The notes below the pieces were generated by a model. That model was not told the origin of the DNA and ran no database searches. It saw only the letters and a list, made by a program, of their open reading frames with translations. Below, piece by piece: positions 7,648 through 15,720 of a stretch of DNA of 64,000 bases. How positions within the stretch are numbered: the stretch's first letter is position 1; each line of letters opens with the position of its first letter. Source of the stretch: Janibacter anophelis NBRC 107843 (lineage in GTDB: Bacteria; Actinomycetota; Actinomycetes; Actinomycetales; Dermatophilaceae); contig NZ_BCSQ01000009.1 of NCBI RefSeq assembly GCF_001570945.1, positions 1 to 64,000 on the forward strand, written 5' to 3'. The position numbers were made by a program, and so were the translations under genes.

Positions 7648-8796
7648 TCAGCCGCCGAGCAGACGCGCCACGGCGGTGCGGTCCGGTTTGCCCGGTCCGC
7701 GCATCGGCAGCTCGGCGAGCACGTGGACCCGGCGGGGCAGCGCGGCCGGCTCGAGGTGGGGGCGCAGCAGGTCGCGGATCTCGGCGACGCCGGCGTCGGG
7801 GACGGGGCCTGGAGGCGGCCCGCCGGGGGAGGTGACCGCGGCGAGCGCGACCGTCTGCCCCCACTGCGGGTCGGGGACCCCGACGACGACGGCTTCTGTC
7901 ACGGCCGGGACGTGCGCGAGGACAGCCTCTTCGACGATGCGGGGCGCGATCTTGAGCCCACCGGTGTTGATGACGTCGTCGGCGCGACCGGTGACGTGGA
8001 CGCGCCCGTCACCGTCCACCGACCCGAGGTCGCCGGTGCGGAACCAGCGCTGTCCCCCTTCGGTCCGGAAGGCATCGCTCGCCAGACCGAGGTAACCGTG
8101 CGCGACGACCGGGCCGCCGAGCTCGAGGACGCCGTCGGCGCCGGTGCGCGCCGCGACGCCCGTGAGGGGCTTGCCGTTGTAGACGCAGCCGCCGCCGGTC
8201 TCGGACATGCCATAGGTCGTGACGACGCGCACGCCCTCGGACCGGGCGCGGTCGAGCAGCGTTGTGGGAGTGGCAGCCCCGCCCACGAGGATCGCGTCGA
8301 AGCGCCGCAGCGCCTCCAACCCGAGCGGGTCGTCGACGAGCCGGGCGAGCAGGGTCGGCACGAGCGAGGTGTAGCGGCGCTCGGCGTGCATGCCGGCGGT
8401 GGCCTCGACGAGCGCGAAGGCGGTGATGCCGCCCGGATCGAGGACCACCGGCGTCGTGCCGGCGGCGATGCTGCGCAGCAGCACCTGCAGCCCCGCGATG
8501 TGGTGCGGCGGCAGAGCGAGCAGCCACTGCCCGTGGCCGCCGAGCCGCTCGGCGGTCGCGTCGGCGCTCGCGATGAGGTTGGCCGCGGTCAGCAGGGAGA
8601 GCTTGGGCGTGCCGGTCGAGCCGGAGGTCGCGATGGCGACGGCGAGGTCGGCGGGGAGGTCACCGTCGCGGAGCTGTGGGGTGGTGTCCGGGGCGTGCGG
8701 ATGGATCGGCGCGGTGCCGGTCAGGGCACGCTCGAGCGAAGGGAGGGACTCCAGGACCTCGGGACCTGCAGGGAGGGGGAGCGGGGTGATCGGCAC
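7648..8796 (-). CDS. menE: o-Succinylbenzoate-CoA ligase MenE
   Basis: Acyl-adenylate-forming enzyme that activates o-succinylbenzoate with CoA for ring closure by MenB. The 382 residues correspond to the short actinobacterial form. Motifs: TSGSTGTPK (57-65, ATP P-loop), TTYGMSETGGG (193-203), FRTGDLG (252-258) and a C-terminal Lys in the GPGKPDR turn. GTG at 8796 is chosen because the family sequence begins there; the frame continues upstream only through the toxin gene. It starts 5 bases after the toxin stop, so it would be translated from the toxin-antitoxin transcript or by reinitiation. Confidence 0.93.
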   Translation of the reverse strand: MPITPLPLPAGPEVLESLPSLERALTGTAPIHPHAPDTTPQLRDGDLPADLAVAIATSGSTGTPKLSLLTAANLIASADATAERLGGHGQWLLALPPHHIAGLQVLLRSIAAGTTPVVLDPGGITAFALVEATAGMHAERRYTSLVPTLLARLVDDPLGLEALRRFDAILVGGAATPTTLLDRARSEGVRVVTTYGMSETGGGCVYNGKPLTGVAARTGADGVLELGGPVVAHGYLGLASDAFRTEGGQRWFRTGDLGSVDGDGRVHVTGRADDVINTGGLKIAPRIVEEAVLAHVPAVTEAVVVGVPDPQWGQTVALAAVTSPGGPPPGPVPDAGVAEIRDLLRPHLEPAALPRRVHVLAELPMRGPGKPDRTAVARLLGG

Positions 8797-8801
8797 GGTG
8801 G

Positions 8802-9121
8802 TCAGTCTTCCTCTCGAAGGGCGGTCTCCCAGTCCTGACCACCATGGAACACACCCAGGACAGTCACGAGCGTGTCGGTTCGGGAATCGTCGACGACGTA
8901 GGCGATGAGTGTCCCCTTCTGGTGCGTGGTGGTCCTGAGCCCGGGGCGAAGGTCGGGGCGCGGCCTGCCGGCACGCGGGAACATCAGGATGCGATCGATG
9001 TGATCCAGCAAGTTGTGGATGAACCTCTCGGCATCCCTCGAACCGACGGCGTCGCCGATCCACGTGCCCAGATCGTCGAGCTGCCGGAGAGCTTCGGGAG
9101 AAAGGCGATCTTGCCCGTCAT
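8802..9121 (-). pseudogene. RelE/ParE-type toxin, apparently frameshifted near its start
   Basis: Toxin half of a type II toxin-antitoxin pair; RelE/ParE folds act on mRNA or gyrase. Residues from SPEALRQLDDLG to the end (HGGQDWETALREED) read in one frame and match the family: N-terminal helix pair, central RAGRPRPDLRPG, C-terminal strand VTVLGVFHGG. That frame has no start codon nearby. The expected start, ATG at 9121, overlaps the antitoxin stop as ATGA but reads MTGKIAF in a neighbouring frame. Adding one T at the TTT run (minus strand, 9101-9103) would join them as MTGKIAFSPEALRQ, a normal ParE opening. So one base is missing: decay, sequencing error, or -1 slippage at the T run. Confidence 0.7.
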
Positions 9122-9360
9122 GAACGGGCAGCCCACCTACGGGTGAAGTGGGCGCGTACCGCGTCGGCTGGGATCGCGCGGGTGGGGTCCGCCTCGAGTG
9201 CGTCGTATGCAGCCACCACCTCGGTCTCCAACCAGGTTTCGGCTGCGGCGTCGCCATCTTCGAGGTCGAGGGACTCGAGGAGTCTGAGAGCGACGTCTCG
9301 GCGCACACCAGGAGGCAGCGACATCCCGGCCTTGTAGAACTCCGACTCGCTCAGGGCCAT
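9118..9360 (-). CDS. Addiction-module antitoxin for the RelE/ParE-type toxin
   Basis: An 80-residue acidic protein beginning MALSESEFYKAG with LPPGVRRDVALRLLESLD, the layout of small addiction-module antitoxins paired with RelE/ParE toxins (the PF09720-like group). The C-terminus HFTRRWAARS is basic and ends in a 4-base overlap with the toxin ATG. It lies between menB and menE. A -10 box 7 bases before the ATG suggests its own leaderless promoter. The antitoxin frame is intact although the toxin is not. Confidence 0.75.
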   Translation of the reverse strand: MALSESEFYKAGMSLPPGVRRDVALRLLESLDLEDGDAAAETWLETEVVAAYDALEADPTRAIPADAVRAHFTRRWAARS

Positions 9361-9367
9361 GTCTGTG

Positions 9368-9373
9368 AGTTTA
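9368..9373 (-). promoter_or_regulatory. -10 box TAAACT for the antitoxin gene
   Basis: TAAACT on the minus strand, 7 bases before the antitoxin ATG, is the best -10 in the 72-base gap after menB and predicts a leaderless transcript that would continue into menE. Confidence 0.5.
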
Positions 9374-9432
9374 CGCCGCGGTCTCCCCGGTCCGCTGGGT
9401 CCTGTCCACAGGCTCCGGGCGGCGCCCTCGGC

Positions 9433-10389
<957 letters not shown>

Positions 10390-10396
10390 GGTGGCG

Positions 10397-10402
10397 AGCC
10401 TA
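10397..10402 (-). promoter_or_regulatory. menB: -10 box TAGGCT for menB
   Basis: TAGGCT on the minus strand is 7 bases before the menB GTG, fitting a leaderless start. The box lies inside the sequence that would code for the N-terminus of the divergent DoxX protein. Confidence 0.5.
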
Positions 10403-10464
10403 CTGACCGTCGAGTTGGCCACGAGGCCGCCCTGCTGATCCTGCGGATCGTCACGGGCCTGACC

Positions 10465-10866
10465 ATGTTCCTCCACGGCTGGCAGAAGCTCACGGCCGCC
10501 GGCTTCGGCGGGGTCGGTGAGATGTTCGCCGGTATGGGCGTGCCGCTCGCGGGCATCGCCGGCCCCCTCACCCTCGTCGTCGAGCTCGTGGGTGGCGCCC
10601 TGCTCCTCCTCGGCCTCGGCACCCGCATCGTCGGCGCGGTCTACGGGCTCGTCATGCTCGGCGCGCTCGTCATCGTCCACCTGTCGGCGGGCTTCTTCGT
10701 CGCCGAGGGCGGCTACGAGCTCGTGCTGCTGCTCGCCGGGGTGACCGCGGCGCTGGCCATCGCCGGTCCCGGCGCCTGGTCGCTCGATGCGCTCGTCGCC
10801 GGCCGCCGTGCGGCCACGTCGGCCGCGCCGGTCGACGCCCCGGAGCGCGAGCGCGTCGCCGTCTGA
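10465..10866 (+). CDS. DoxX family membrane protein, N-terminus uncertain (possible frameshift)
   Basis: Four-helix membrane protein of the DoxX family: TMFLHGWQKL, a glycine-rich second helix pair (GPLTLVVELVGGALLLLG) and a C-terminal tail. The first ATG in frame (10465) cuts the first helix in half. Homology-like sequence ALLILRIVTGL continues upstream to about 10426 in the same frame but has no ATG/GTG/TTG start. A GTG at 10391 in another frame encodes MASLLTVELATRP and would join perfectly if one base were added near 10424-10434 (GGCCGCCC). So either a base is missing or an unusual start such as CTG at 10432 is used. Its end shares a terminator with gntP. Physiological role unknown. Confidence 0.75.
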   Translation: MFLHGWQKLTAAGFGGVGEMFAGMGVPLAGIAGPLTLVVELVGGALLLLGLGTRIVGAVYGLVMLGALVIVHLSAGFFVAEGGYELVLLLAGVTAALAIAGPGAWSLDALVAGRRAATSAAPVDAPERERVAV

Positions 10867-10884
10867 TCCTCGCGCACCCGGTCG

Positions 10885-10919
10885 GGAGCCCCCTTCGTCA
10901 TCGTGACGAAGGGGGCTCC
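10885..10919. terminator. Bidirectional terminator built from two repeat copies
   Basis: A perfect 16-bp stem (10885-10900 with 10904-10919) and 3-base loop lie between the convergent doxX and gntP genes. Each arm contains one copy of the iterated 9-mer (CCCCCTTCG at 10889, CGAAGGGGG at 10907). There is no long T run, as is common in high-GC genomes. Confidence 0.85.
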
Positions 10920-10924
10920 TCGCG

Positions 10925-12349
10925 TCAGGCGACCAGCCCGAGGACCAGCACCATGGGTAGCGACACGACCGCCCCGAGCGAGGTCGCCAGGGTCAGGGTC
11001 TTGAGCGCGCCCTTGGTCGACAGCCCGAGCAGGCTCTTGAACATCCAGAAGAAGTTGCTGTTGACGTGCAGCGCGAACATCGCGCCGGAGGCGATCGCCA
11101 GGCCGATGACGACCGGGTCGACACCGGTGGACGCGACGACCGGCCCGATGATGCCGGCGGCCGTGATGGCGCCGACCGACACCGACCCGATGGCGAAGTG
11201 CAGCAGCGCCGCGATGAACCACGCGAGCAGGACGCTGACGAGGACGGGCGCGCCGGCGTCCGCGGAGAACAGGCCCTTGAGCGTGTCGCCGAGGCCGGTC
11301 GCGGTGATGACCGCGCCGAGCGAGCCACCGATGCCGGTGATGAGCAGGATCTCGCCGGTGGTGCGGAACCCGCTCGACAGCGCGCCCTCCGTGCCCTCGG
11401 TGCCGAGGGTCGCGCGGCCGATGACGAAGGCGATGAGCAGGCCGACGAAGAGCGCGATGTTGGCGTCACCGATGAAGGCGATGACGGAGTTGCTCCGCTC
11501 GAAGAGGTCCATGAAGGCGCCGAAGGCGATGAGCACGAGCGGCACGAGGATGGGCGCCAGGCGCAGCAGGAGCGGGAGGCGAAGGGCGCGCTCCGGCACC
11601 TCGTCGGGGTCGTCGAGGTCGGCGTCGGCCGTGCCGGCCGGGACCATGCCCGCCTCGGCGTCCGCGCGGGCGAGGTAGGCGGCGTGGCCGGGGTGCTCCG
11701 GGTGCTCCTCCTCGTCGGGGTCGATGTCGGTGTCCGCGTCCCACAGCCCGGCGCGCAGCAGCCCGCGGAAGGCGAGGGTCGTGAGCAGCGCGGTCGCCAG
11801 GCCGATCGGGACACCGAAGACGAGGTACCGGCCGAGCGAGACCTCGAGCAGGCCGGCGACCGCGACGGCGGCCAGGCCCGGCACGACGAAGACGTAGCCG
11901 GCGAAGATGCCGATGCCGATCGCGCCGGCGAGCAGCGGCAGGCCACGCTTGCGGTCGACGACCGGCGCCGCCTGGCGGGCCATGGGGGAGGCGAGCACGA
12001 CCTGCACGTCGACGTAGATCGACGGGAAGATCGTCGACAGCGCAGCGGTCATCGCGTACGGCAGCTTGCCGCCGACCCGGCGGGCGATGATCTCGACGAG
12101 CGCGCGGAAGGTGCCGGTCGCCTGCAGCAGCGAGCCGATGAGCACGCCGAAGCCGATGAGCAGGCCGACCTCGCCCATGATCTCGCCGAAGCCCGTGGTG
12201 ATCTGCTTGACCGTCTCCTCCAGGCCCACCCCCGTGGAGAGGCCGAGGAAGATCGAGGAGATGATCAGCGAGATCACCGGGTCGACCTTGAAGCGGATGA
12301 TGAGCAGGATCGCGACGGCGATCGCGATGAGGGTCAGGGCGATGTCCAC
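10925..12349 (-). CDS. GntP family permease (gluconate/organic acid:H+ symporter)
   Basis: A 474-residue polytopic membrane protein with about 12 hydrophobic segments and a soluble acidic loop near residues 210-260 (rich in Asp, Glu and Pro). It matches the GntP/gluconate-proton symporter family, e.g. IAIAVAILLIIRFKVDPVI at the N-terminus and the repeated GLLIGFGVLIG-like and AGIIGPVVASTG elements. Members move gluconate or related hydroxy acids; the substrate here cannot be named. The GTG start lies 8 bases after TAGGGT. A short inverted repeat in the -35 region may be an operator. No kinase or dehydrogenase for gluconate is adjacent. Confidence 0.88.
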   Translation of the reverse strand: MDIALTLIAIAVAILLIIRFKVDPVISLIISSIFLGLSTGVGLEETVKQITTGFGEIMGEVGLLIGFGVLIGSLLQATGTFRALVEIIARRVGGKLPYAMTAALSTIFPSIYVDVQVVLASPMARQAAPVVDRKRGLPLLAGAIGIGIFAGYVFVVPGLAAVAVAGLLEVSLGRYLVFGVPIGLATALLTTLAFRGLLRAGLWDADTDIDPDEEEHPEHPGHAAYLARADAEAGMVPAGTADADLDDPDEVPERALRLPLLLRLAPILVPLVLIAFGAFMDLFERSNSVIAFIGDANIALFVGLLIAFVIGRATLGTEGTEGALSSGFRTTGEILLITGIGGSLGAVITATGLGDTLKGLFSADAGAPVLVSVLLAWFIAALLHFAIGSVSVGAITAAGIIGPVVASTGVDPVVIGLAIASGAMFALHVNSNFFWMFKSLLGLSTKGALKTLTLATSLGAVVSLPMVLVLGLVA

Positions 12350-12357
12350 GACACCCG

Positions 12358-12363
12358 ACCCTA
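12358..12363 (-). promoter_or_regulatory. -10 box TAGGGT for gntP
   Basis: TAGGGT on the minus strand stands 8 bases before the permease GTG, predicting a leaderless or nearly leaderless mRNA. Confidence 0.45.
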
Positions 12364-12370
12364 CGCCGCG

Positions 12371-12384
12371 GTGACCGTCGTCAC
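12371..12384. promoter_or_regulatory. Short inverted repeat in the gntP/SDR divergent promoter region
   Basis: GTGAC, 4 bases, GTCAC. It lies just upstream of the gntP -10 box, where a repressor could block the promoter. With only 5 bp per arm it could be chance. Confidence 0.3.
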
Positions 12385-12441
12385 AGTGCGGGGTGCGGTC
12401 GCGGTGTGGCGGTGGCGGCCCCCTTCGCGTGTGATGGACGC

Positions 12442-13275
12442 ATGACCGACCACCACGTCGCCCTGGTCACCGGTGCCTCCTCCGGCATCGGCGAGGCCGC
12501 CGCCGTCGCGCTCGCGCGGGAGGGGTGGACCGTCGTCGGTGCCGCGCGTCGGCTCGACCGCCTCGAGACCCTCCGGGCGAAGGGGGTGACCCCCCACGTC
12601 GTCGACGTCGCCGACGACGCGTCGATGGTCGCCCTCATCGAGGACGTCGTGGCCGAGCACGGCCGGATCGACGTGCTCGTCAACAACGCGGGGTACTCGG
12701 TCTTCGGGGCCGTCGAGGACGTGCCGATCGACGTCGCCCGCCGCCAGCTGGAGGTCAATGTCCTCGGCCTGGCCCGGATGAGCCAGCTCGTGCTGCCGCA
12801 CATGCGCGAGGCGGGGTCCGGGCGGATCGTCAACATCGCCTCGGTCGCCGGACACGTCAGCGAGCCGCTCGGCGGCTGGTACCACGCGAGCAAGTACGCG
12901 GTCGAGGCGCTCAGCGACGCGATGCGCATGGAGCTGGCGCCGCACGGCGTGCGCGTCTCGATCATCGAGCCGGGAGCGATCCGGACCGAGTTCGGCGACA
13001 TCGCCGCGGACTCGCTCGCCGAGTACTCGGGCTCGGGCGCCTATGCGGCACAGGCGCGCCGGATGGCGAAGGCGCACGAGCGGATGTTCGGCATCGACGC
13101 CGCGGACGTGGGGGTCGTCGTCGACGCGATCGTCCACGCGGCGACCTCCCGGCGGCCGCGCAGCCGCTACCAGGTGCCCGCCTCCGCCCGCGCGATGGTC
13201 GCGGCGACCAAGGTGGTGCCGAGTCCCGTCATGGACGCGGCGATGGGCCGGATGTTCGGCACCAACCGCCGCTGA
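12442..13275 (+). CDS. SDR family oxidoreductase
   Basis: Classical short-chain dehydrogenase/reductase of 277 residues. The NAD(P)-binding GASSGIG is at 11-17 and the arginine-rich turn GAARRLDRLE favours NADPH. NNAG is at 81-84, and the catalytic Ser134 (NIASVAGH), Tyr147 and Lys151 (YHASK) are all present. The C-terminal part (residues ~190-277) resembles SDRs that act on larger hydrophobic alcohols or ketones, but the substrate is unknown. TGTGAT 6 bases before the ATG is a possible -10 box. A CCCCCTTCG copy lies in the promoter region. Confidence 0.9.
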   Translation: MTDHHVALVTGASSGIGEAAAVALAREGWTVVGAARRLDRLETLRAKGVTPHVVDVADDASMVALIEDVVAEHGRIDVLVNNAGYSVFGAVEDVPIDVARRQLEVNVLGLARMSQLVLPHMREAGSGRIVNIASVAGHVSEPLGGWYHASKYAVEALSDAMRMELAPHGVRVSIIEPGAIRTEFGDIAADSLAEYSGSGAYAAQARRMAKAHERMFGIDAADVGVVVDAIVHAATSRRPRSRYQVPASARAMVAATKVVPSPVMDAAMGRMFGTNRR

Positions 13276-13403
13276 CCGTCCACATCCGCCGCGGCGCGCT
13301 CCCCGTCGTCCACAGCCGGGCGAAGGGGGTCCCGCCGGCCTCCCGCAACCGATGGGGTGGGTGCACGGCCGGTCACCCGGATCGGCCCGGACGGGAGGAC
13401 GAC

Positions 13404-14267
13404 ATGGCAGGCGGATGGTTGCGGTCGGTGGAGGGCTTGCTGCATGAGGACGACCCTGGGGCCGAAGGGTTCGACGAGCCGGATCCCGAGGGGTACGGGT
13501 ACGGGTACGGATACGAGCACGGCCGGCCGGCGCGGGACCTCGGCGAGTACACCCAGGTCGTCCTCATCGACGGGCAGGTGGTGGACTCTGCGCGCCACCC
13601 CATCAGCGGCAGCCAGTACGAGTGCGCGGCGCTCGAGCTCAACCACCGGAGGGGGCTGCCGGCCGCTCCGGTCACGAGGACGGTCGAGGTCCGCGTCCCC
13701 CCGCACGAGGCGATGGACCACTGGCTCGAGCGGGTCGTGGGCAGCCGGGAGGCACTTGCGAGCCTGGACGGGCAGCCGTTGCCGGAGTCGACGCCTGTCG
13801 ACCCCTCGGCGGCGGCCGACCCCGAGCGGGAGCTCATGGAGGCCGTCGACCACGAGCTGGAGCGGGCGTCCGCCGGGTGGGTCGTCACCCACGAGGTGCT
13901 CACGGCCTGCCGCCGGCTGCTCGTCGCGGCCGAGGAGGCCGGCATGCTGCGCATCTGGCGGGATCTCGAGCCGGAGAAGGTGGCGGCGATCATCGTGCAC
14001 TGCATCGCCAAGGCCAACGGGCTCGTCGGGCAGGGCGCCGCCTTCACCGTCGCCCACTGGCTGCGCGACCTCGGCACGACGGCCGCGCCGGCGACCCGGT
14101 CGCGCACCCTGGCCGAGACGATCGGCGGCGCCCAGTGGCCCCACGGCAAGGCGCCGACGGAGGTGCCGGAGGTCTACGTCCTCGGGGACCCGCGCATGCT
14201 CGTCAGTCGGTTCCGCACGGAGCTGATGCACTACCGGGACCTCGCCCGGCGGCACGAGCAGGGGTGA
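13404..14267 (+). CDS. Hypothetical protein with YG repeat near N-terminus
   Basis: I do not recognise a family. The 287-residue soluble protein begins with a short amphipathic stretch (MAGGWLRSVEGLLHED), then an acidic segment with four Gly-Tyr units from tandem GGGTAC hexamers (13491-13514), and then a mostly helical domain (VPPHEAMDHWLERVVG, HEVLTACRRLLVAAEEAGMLRI). No membrane helix or signal peptide is visible. A clear ribosome binding site GGGAGGA (13393-13399) sets the start. It ends 39 bases before the RelA/SpoT-domain gene on the same strand, so the two could be co-expressed. Confidence 0.75.
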   Translation: MAGGWLRSVEGLLHEDDPGAEGFDEPDPEGYGYGYGYEHGRPARDLGEYTQVVLIDGQVVDSARHPISGSQYECAALELNHRRGLPAAPVTRTVEVRVPPHEAMDHWLERVVGSREALASLDGQPLPESTPVDPSAAADPERELMEAVDHELERASAGWVVTHEVLTACRRLLVAAEEAGMLRIWRDLEPEKVAAIIVHCIAKANGLVGQGAAFTVAHWLRDLGTTAAPATRSRTLAETIGGAQWPHGKAPTEVPEVYVLGDPRMLVSRFRTELMHYRDLARRHEQG

Positions 14268-14306
14268 CGTCCCCGCTCGGGGGTTGGACTGCGGCAGGCT
14301 GTCCCC

Positions 14307-15299
14307 ATGGCCAGCACGCAGTCGACCCGGGTACGCAGGGCCGTGCAGCGCTATGCCAAGGAGCGGGAGCGCCTCGAGGAGGTCACCGACGCCTACGTGG
14401 CCCTGGTGACCCGGCTGCTCGACGACGCGGGCATCAACTACCTCACGGTGACGGGTCGGACGAAGTCGGTGGAGTCGTTCGCCGCCAAGGCCGCCCGACG
14501 GCTCCAGGGCGGCCGGTTGGCGCACCCCAAGCCGCTCACCGACATCACCGACCAGGTCGGCGTCCGCGTCGTGACCTATGTGCTGGCCGACGTCGACGCG
14601 GTGGCCCAGCTGCTCTCCTCCCAGCTCGAGGTCCGCGAGGACCGGGACATGGGTCGGGAGACCGCACAGGAGGGGAGGTTCGGGTACTCGAGCCGGCACC
14701 TGCTCGTGGCCCTCGGCGAGGACCGCGACGAGGCCGGCATCCCGGCCGACCGTCCGGCGTCGGTGCAGATCCGCACCGTGCTCCAGCACGCGTGGGCCGA
14801 GTTCGAGCACGACGTGCGCTACAAGGGGTCGGTGCCGGCCGAGCACGCTCCCGACTTCGACCGACGGTTCACGCTCGCGGCGGGGCTGCTCGAGCTGGCC
14901 GACCAGCAGTTCTCCGCGATCCGCGACCGTCACCGCGAGGAGCTCACCTCACCGGCCGAGGGTGCCGATGACGACCCGCGGATCAGCGCGACCGACCTCG
15001 CGGCCTTCCTCGCGGGGCAGTTCGCCGACGCCGGGTGGTCGCGCACCGACCACTACGCGTGGATCAGCGGGCTGCTGCTCGAGCTGGGCATCGGCTCGCT
15101 CTCCGAGCTGCGGGAGGTGCTGCGTGAGGTCGACATCGCGCAGATCGACCGCCACATGGGCTACCGCTACCCACCGGGCGCCGTCCGGCGCCTCGACGAC
15201 GCCCTCCTGTCGGTCTACCGCGAGCGCTACGTCGGGCTGCACGGCAATGCCCACCGGGTGCCGCTGCTGCGCGCGAGGCTGGCGCGCTTCACGGGCTAA
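14307..15299 (+). CDS. RelA/SpoT nucleotidyltransferase-domain protein (small alarmone-synthetase-like)
   Basis: The N-terminal ~175 of 330 residues are a RelA/SpoT synthetase domain: TVTGRTKSVESF (47-58), the Asp-bearing TDITDQVGVRVVTY (78-91), GRFGYSSRHL (123-132) and VQIRTVLQHAWAEFEHD (153-169). There is no HD hydrolase, TGS or ACT domain, so it is a stand-alone synthetase type. Two positions depart from housekeeping enzymes: GYSSRH replaces GYRSxH, and the Glu normally two residues before QIRT is Ser (ASVQIRT). The C-terminal ~150 residues, mostly helical, match nothing I recognise. It may make or bind (p)ppGpp-like nucleotides, or be a toxSAS-type effector. Confidence 0.85.
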   Translation: MASTQSTRVRRAVQRYAKERERLEEVTDAYVALVTRLLDDAGINYLTVTGRTKSVESFAAKAARRLQGGRLAHPKPLTDITDQVGVRVVTYVLADVDAVAQLLSSQLEVREDRDMGRETAQEGRFGYSSRHLLVALGEDRDEAGIPADRPASVQIRTVLQHAWAEFEHDVRYKGSVPAEHAPDFDRRFTLAAGLLELADQQFSAIRDRHREELTSPAEGADDDPRISATDLAAFLAGQFADAGWSRTDHYAWISGLLLELGIGSLSELREVLREVDIAQIDRHMGYRYPPGAVRRLDDALLSVYRERYVGLHGNAHRVPLLRARLARFTG

Positions 15300-15302
15300 C
15301 GT
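15297..15302 (+). promoter_or_regulatory. -10 box TAACGT for the VOC gene
   Basis: TAACGT overlaps the stop of the upstream gene and lies 6 bases before the VOC ATG, predicting an independent leaderless mRNA. Confidence 0.45.
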
Positions 15303-15308
15303 CGGGAC

Positions 15309-15713
15309 ATGACCCTGCACCTGTACCAGCTGTCGGTCGATGCCCACGACCACGCCGCGCTCGCCCGGTGGTGGGCCGACGTCCTCGGCTGGCGGATCGG
15401 GTACGAGGACGAGTACGAGTGCAATGTCGTGCCGCCCGAGCACGCCGAGGACCCGGTCGACGACGCCGCGACCTGGCAGACGCTGCGCACCTCCCTCGTC
15501 TTCGCCCCCGTCCCGGAGGGCAAGACGGTGAAGAACCGCCTGCACATCGACCTCGCCCCGCACATCGACCAGGACCGTGACGCCGAGATCGAGGCGCTCC
15601 TGGCGAAGGGGGCGACCCTCGCCGACGTCGGCCAGGACGACGACGTCACGTGGACCGTGCTCGCCGACCCGGAGGGCAACGAGTTCTGCGTGCTGTCCTC
15701 GCGCGACCGGTGA
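15309..15713 (+). CDS. VOC family protein (glyoxalase-like)
   Basis: A 134-residue single-module vicinal-oxygen-chelate protein: LYQLSVDAHDHAALARWWAD with the ALGW-like VLGW turn, a central HIDLAP strand, and the C-terminal LADPEGNEFCVL element typical of actinobacterial glyoxalase_6-like proteins. These form dimers with a metal-dependent or metal-free pocket; the substrate cannot be inferred. menC starts 7 bases after its stop, so the two are likely co-transcribed, but no link to menaquinone synthesis is known. Confidence 0.87.
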   Translation: MTLHLYQLSVDAHDHAALARWWADVLGWRIGYEDEYECNVVPPEHAEDPVDDAATWQTLRTSLVFAPVPEGKTVKNRLHIDLAPHIDQDRDAEIEALLAKGATLADVGQDDDVTWTVLADPEGNEFCVLSSRDR

Positions 15714-15720
15714 GCGGCCG

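Noticed and set aside
12371-12384. Firm assignment of a GntR operator before gntP
   Set aside because: Arms of 5 bp are too short and no regulator gene is adjacent; reported only as a weak site.
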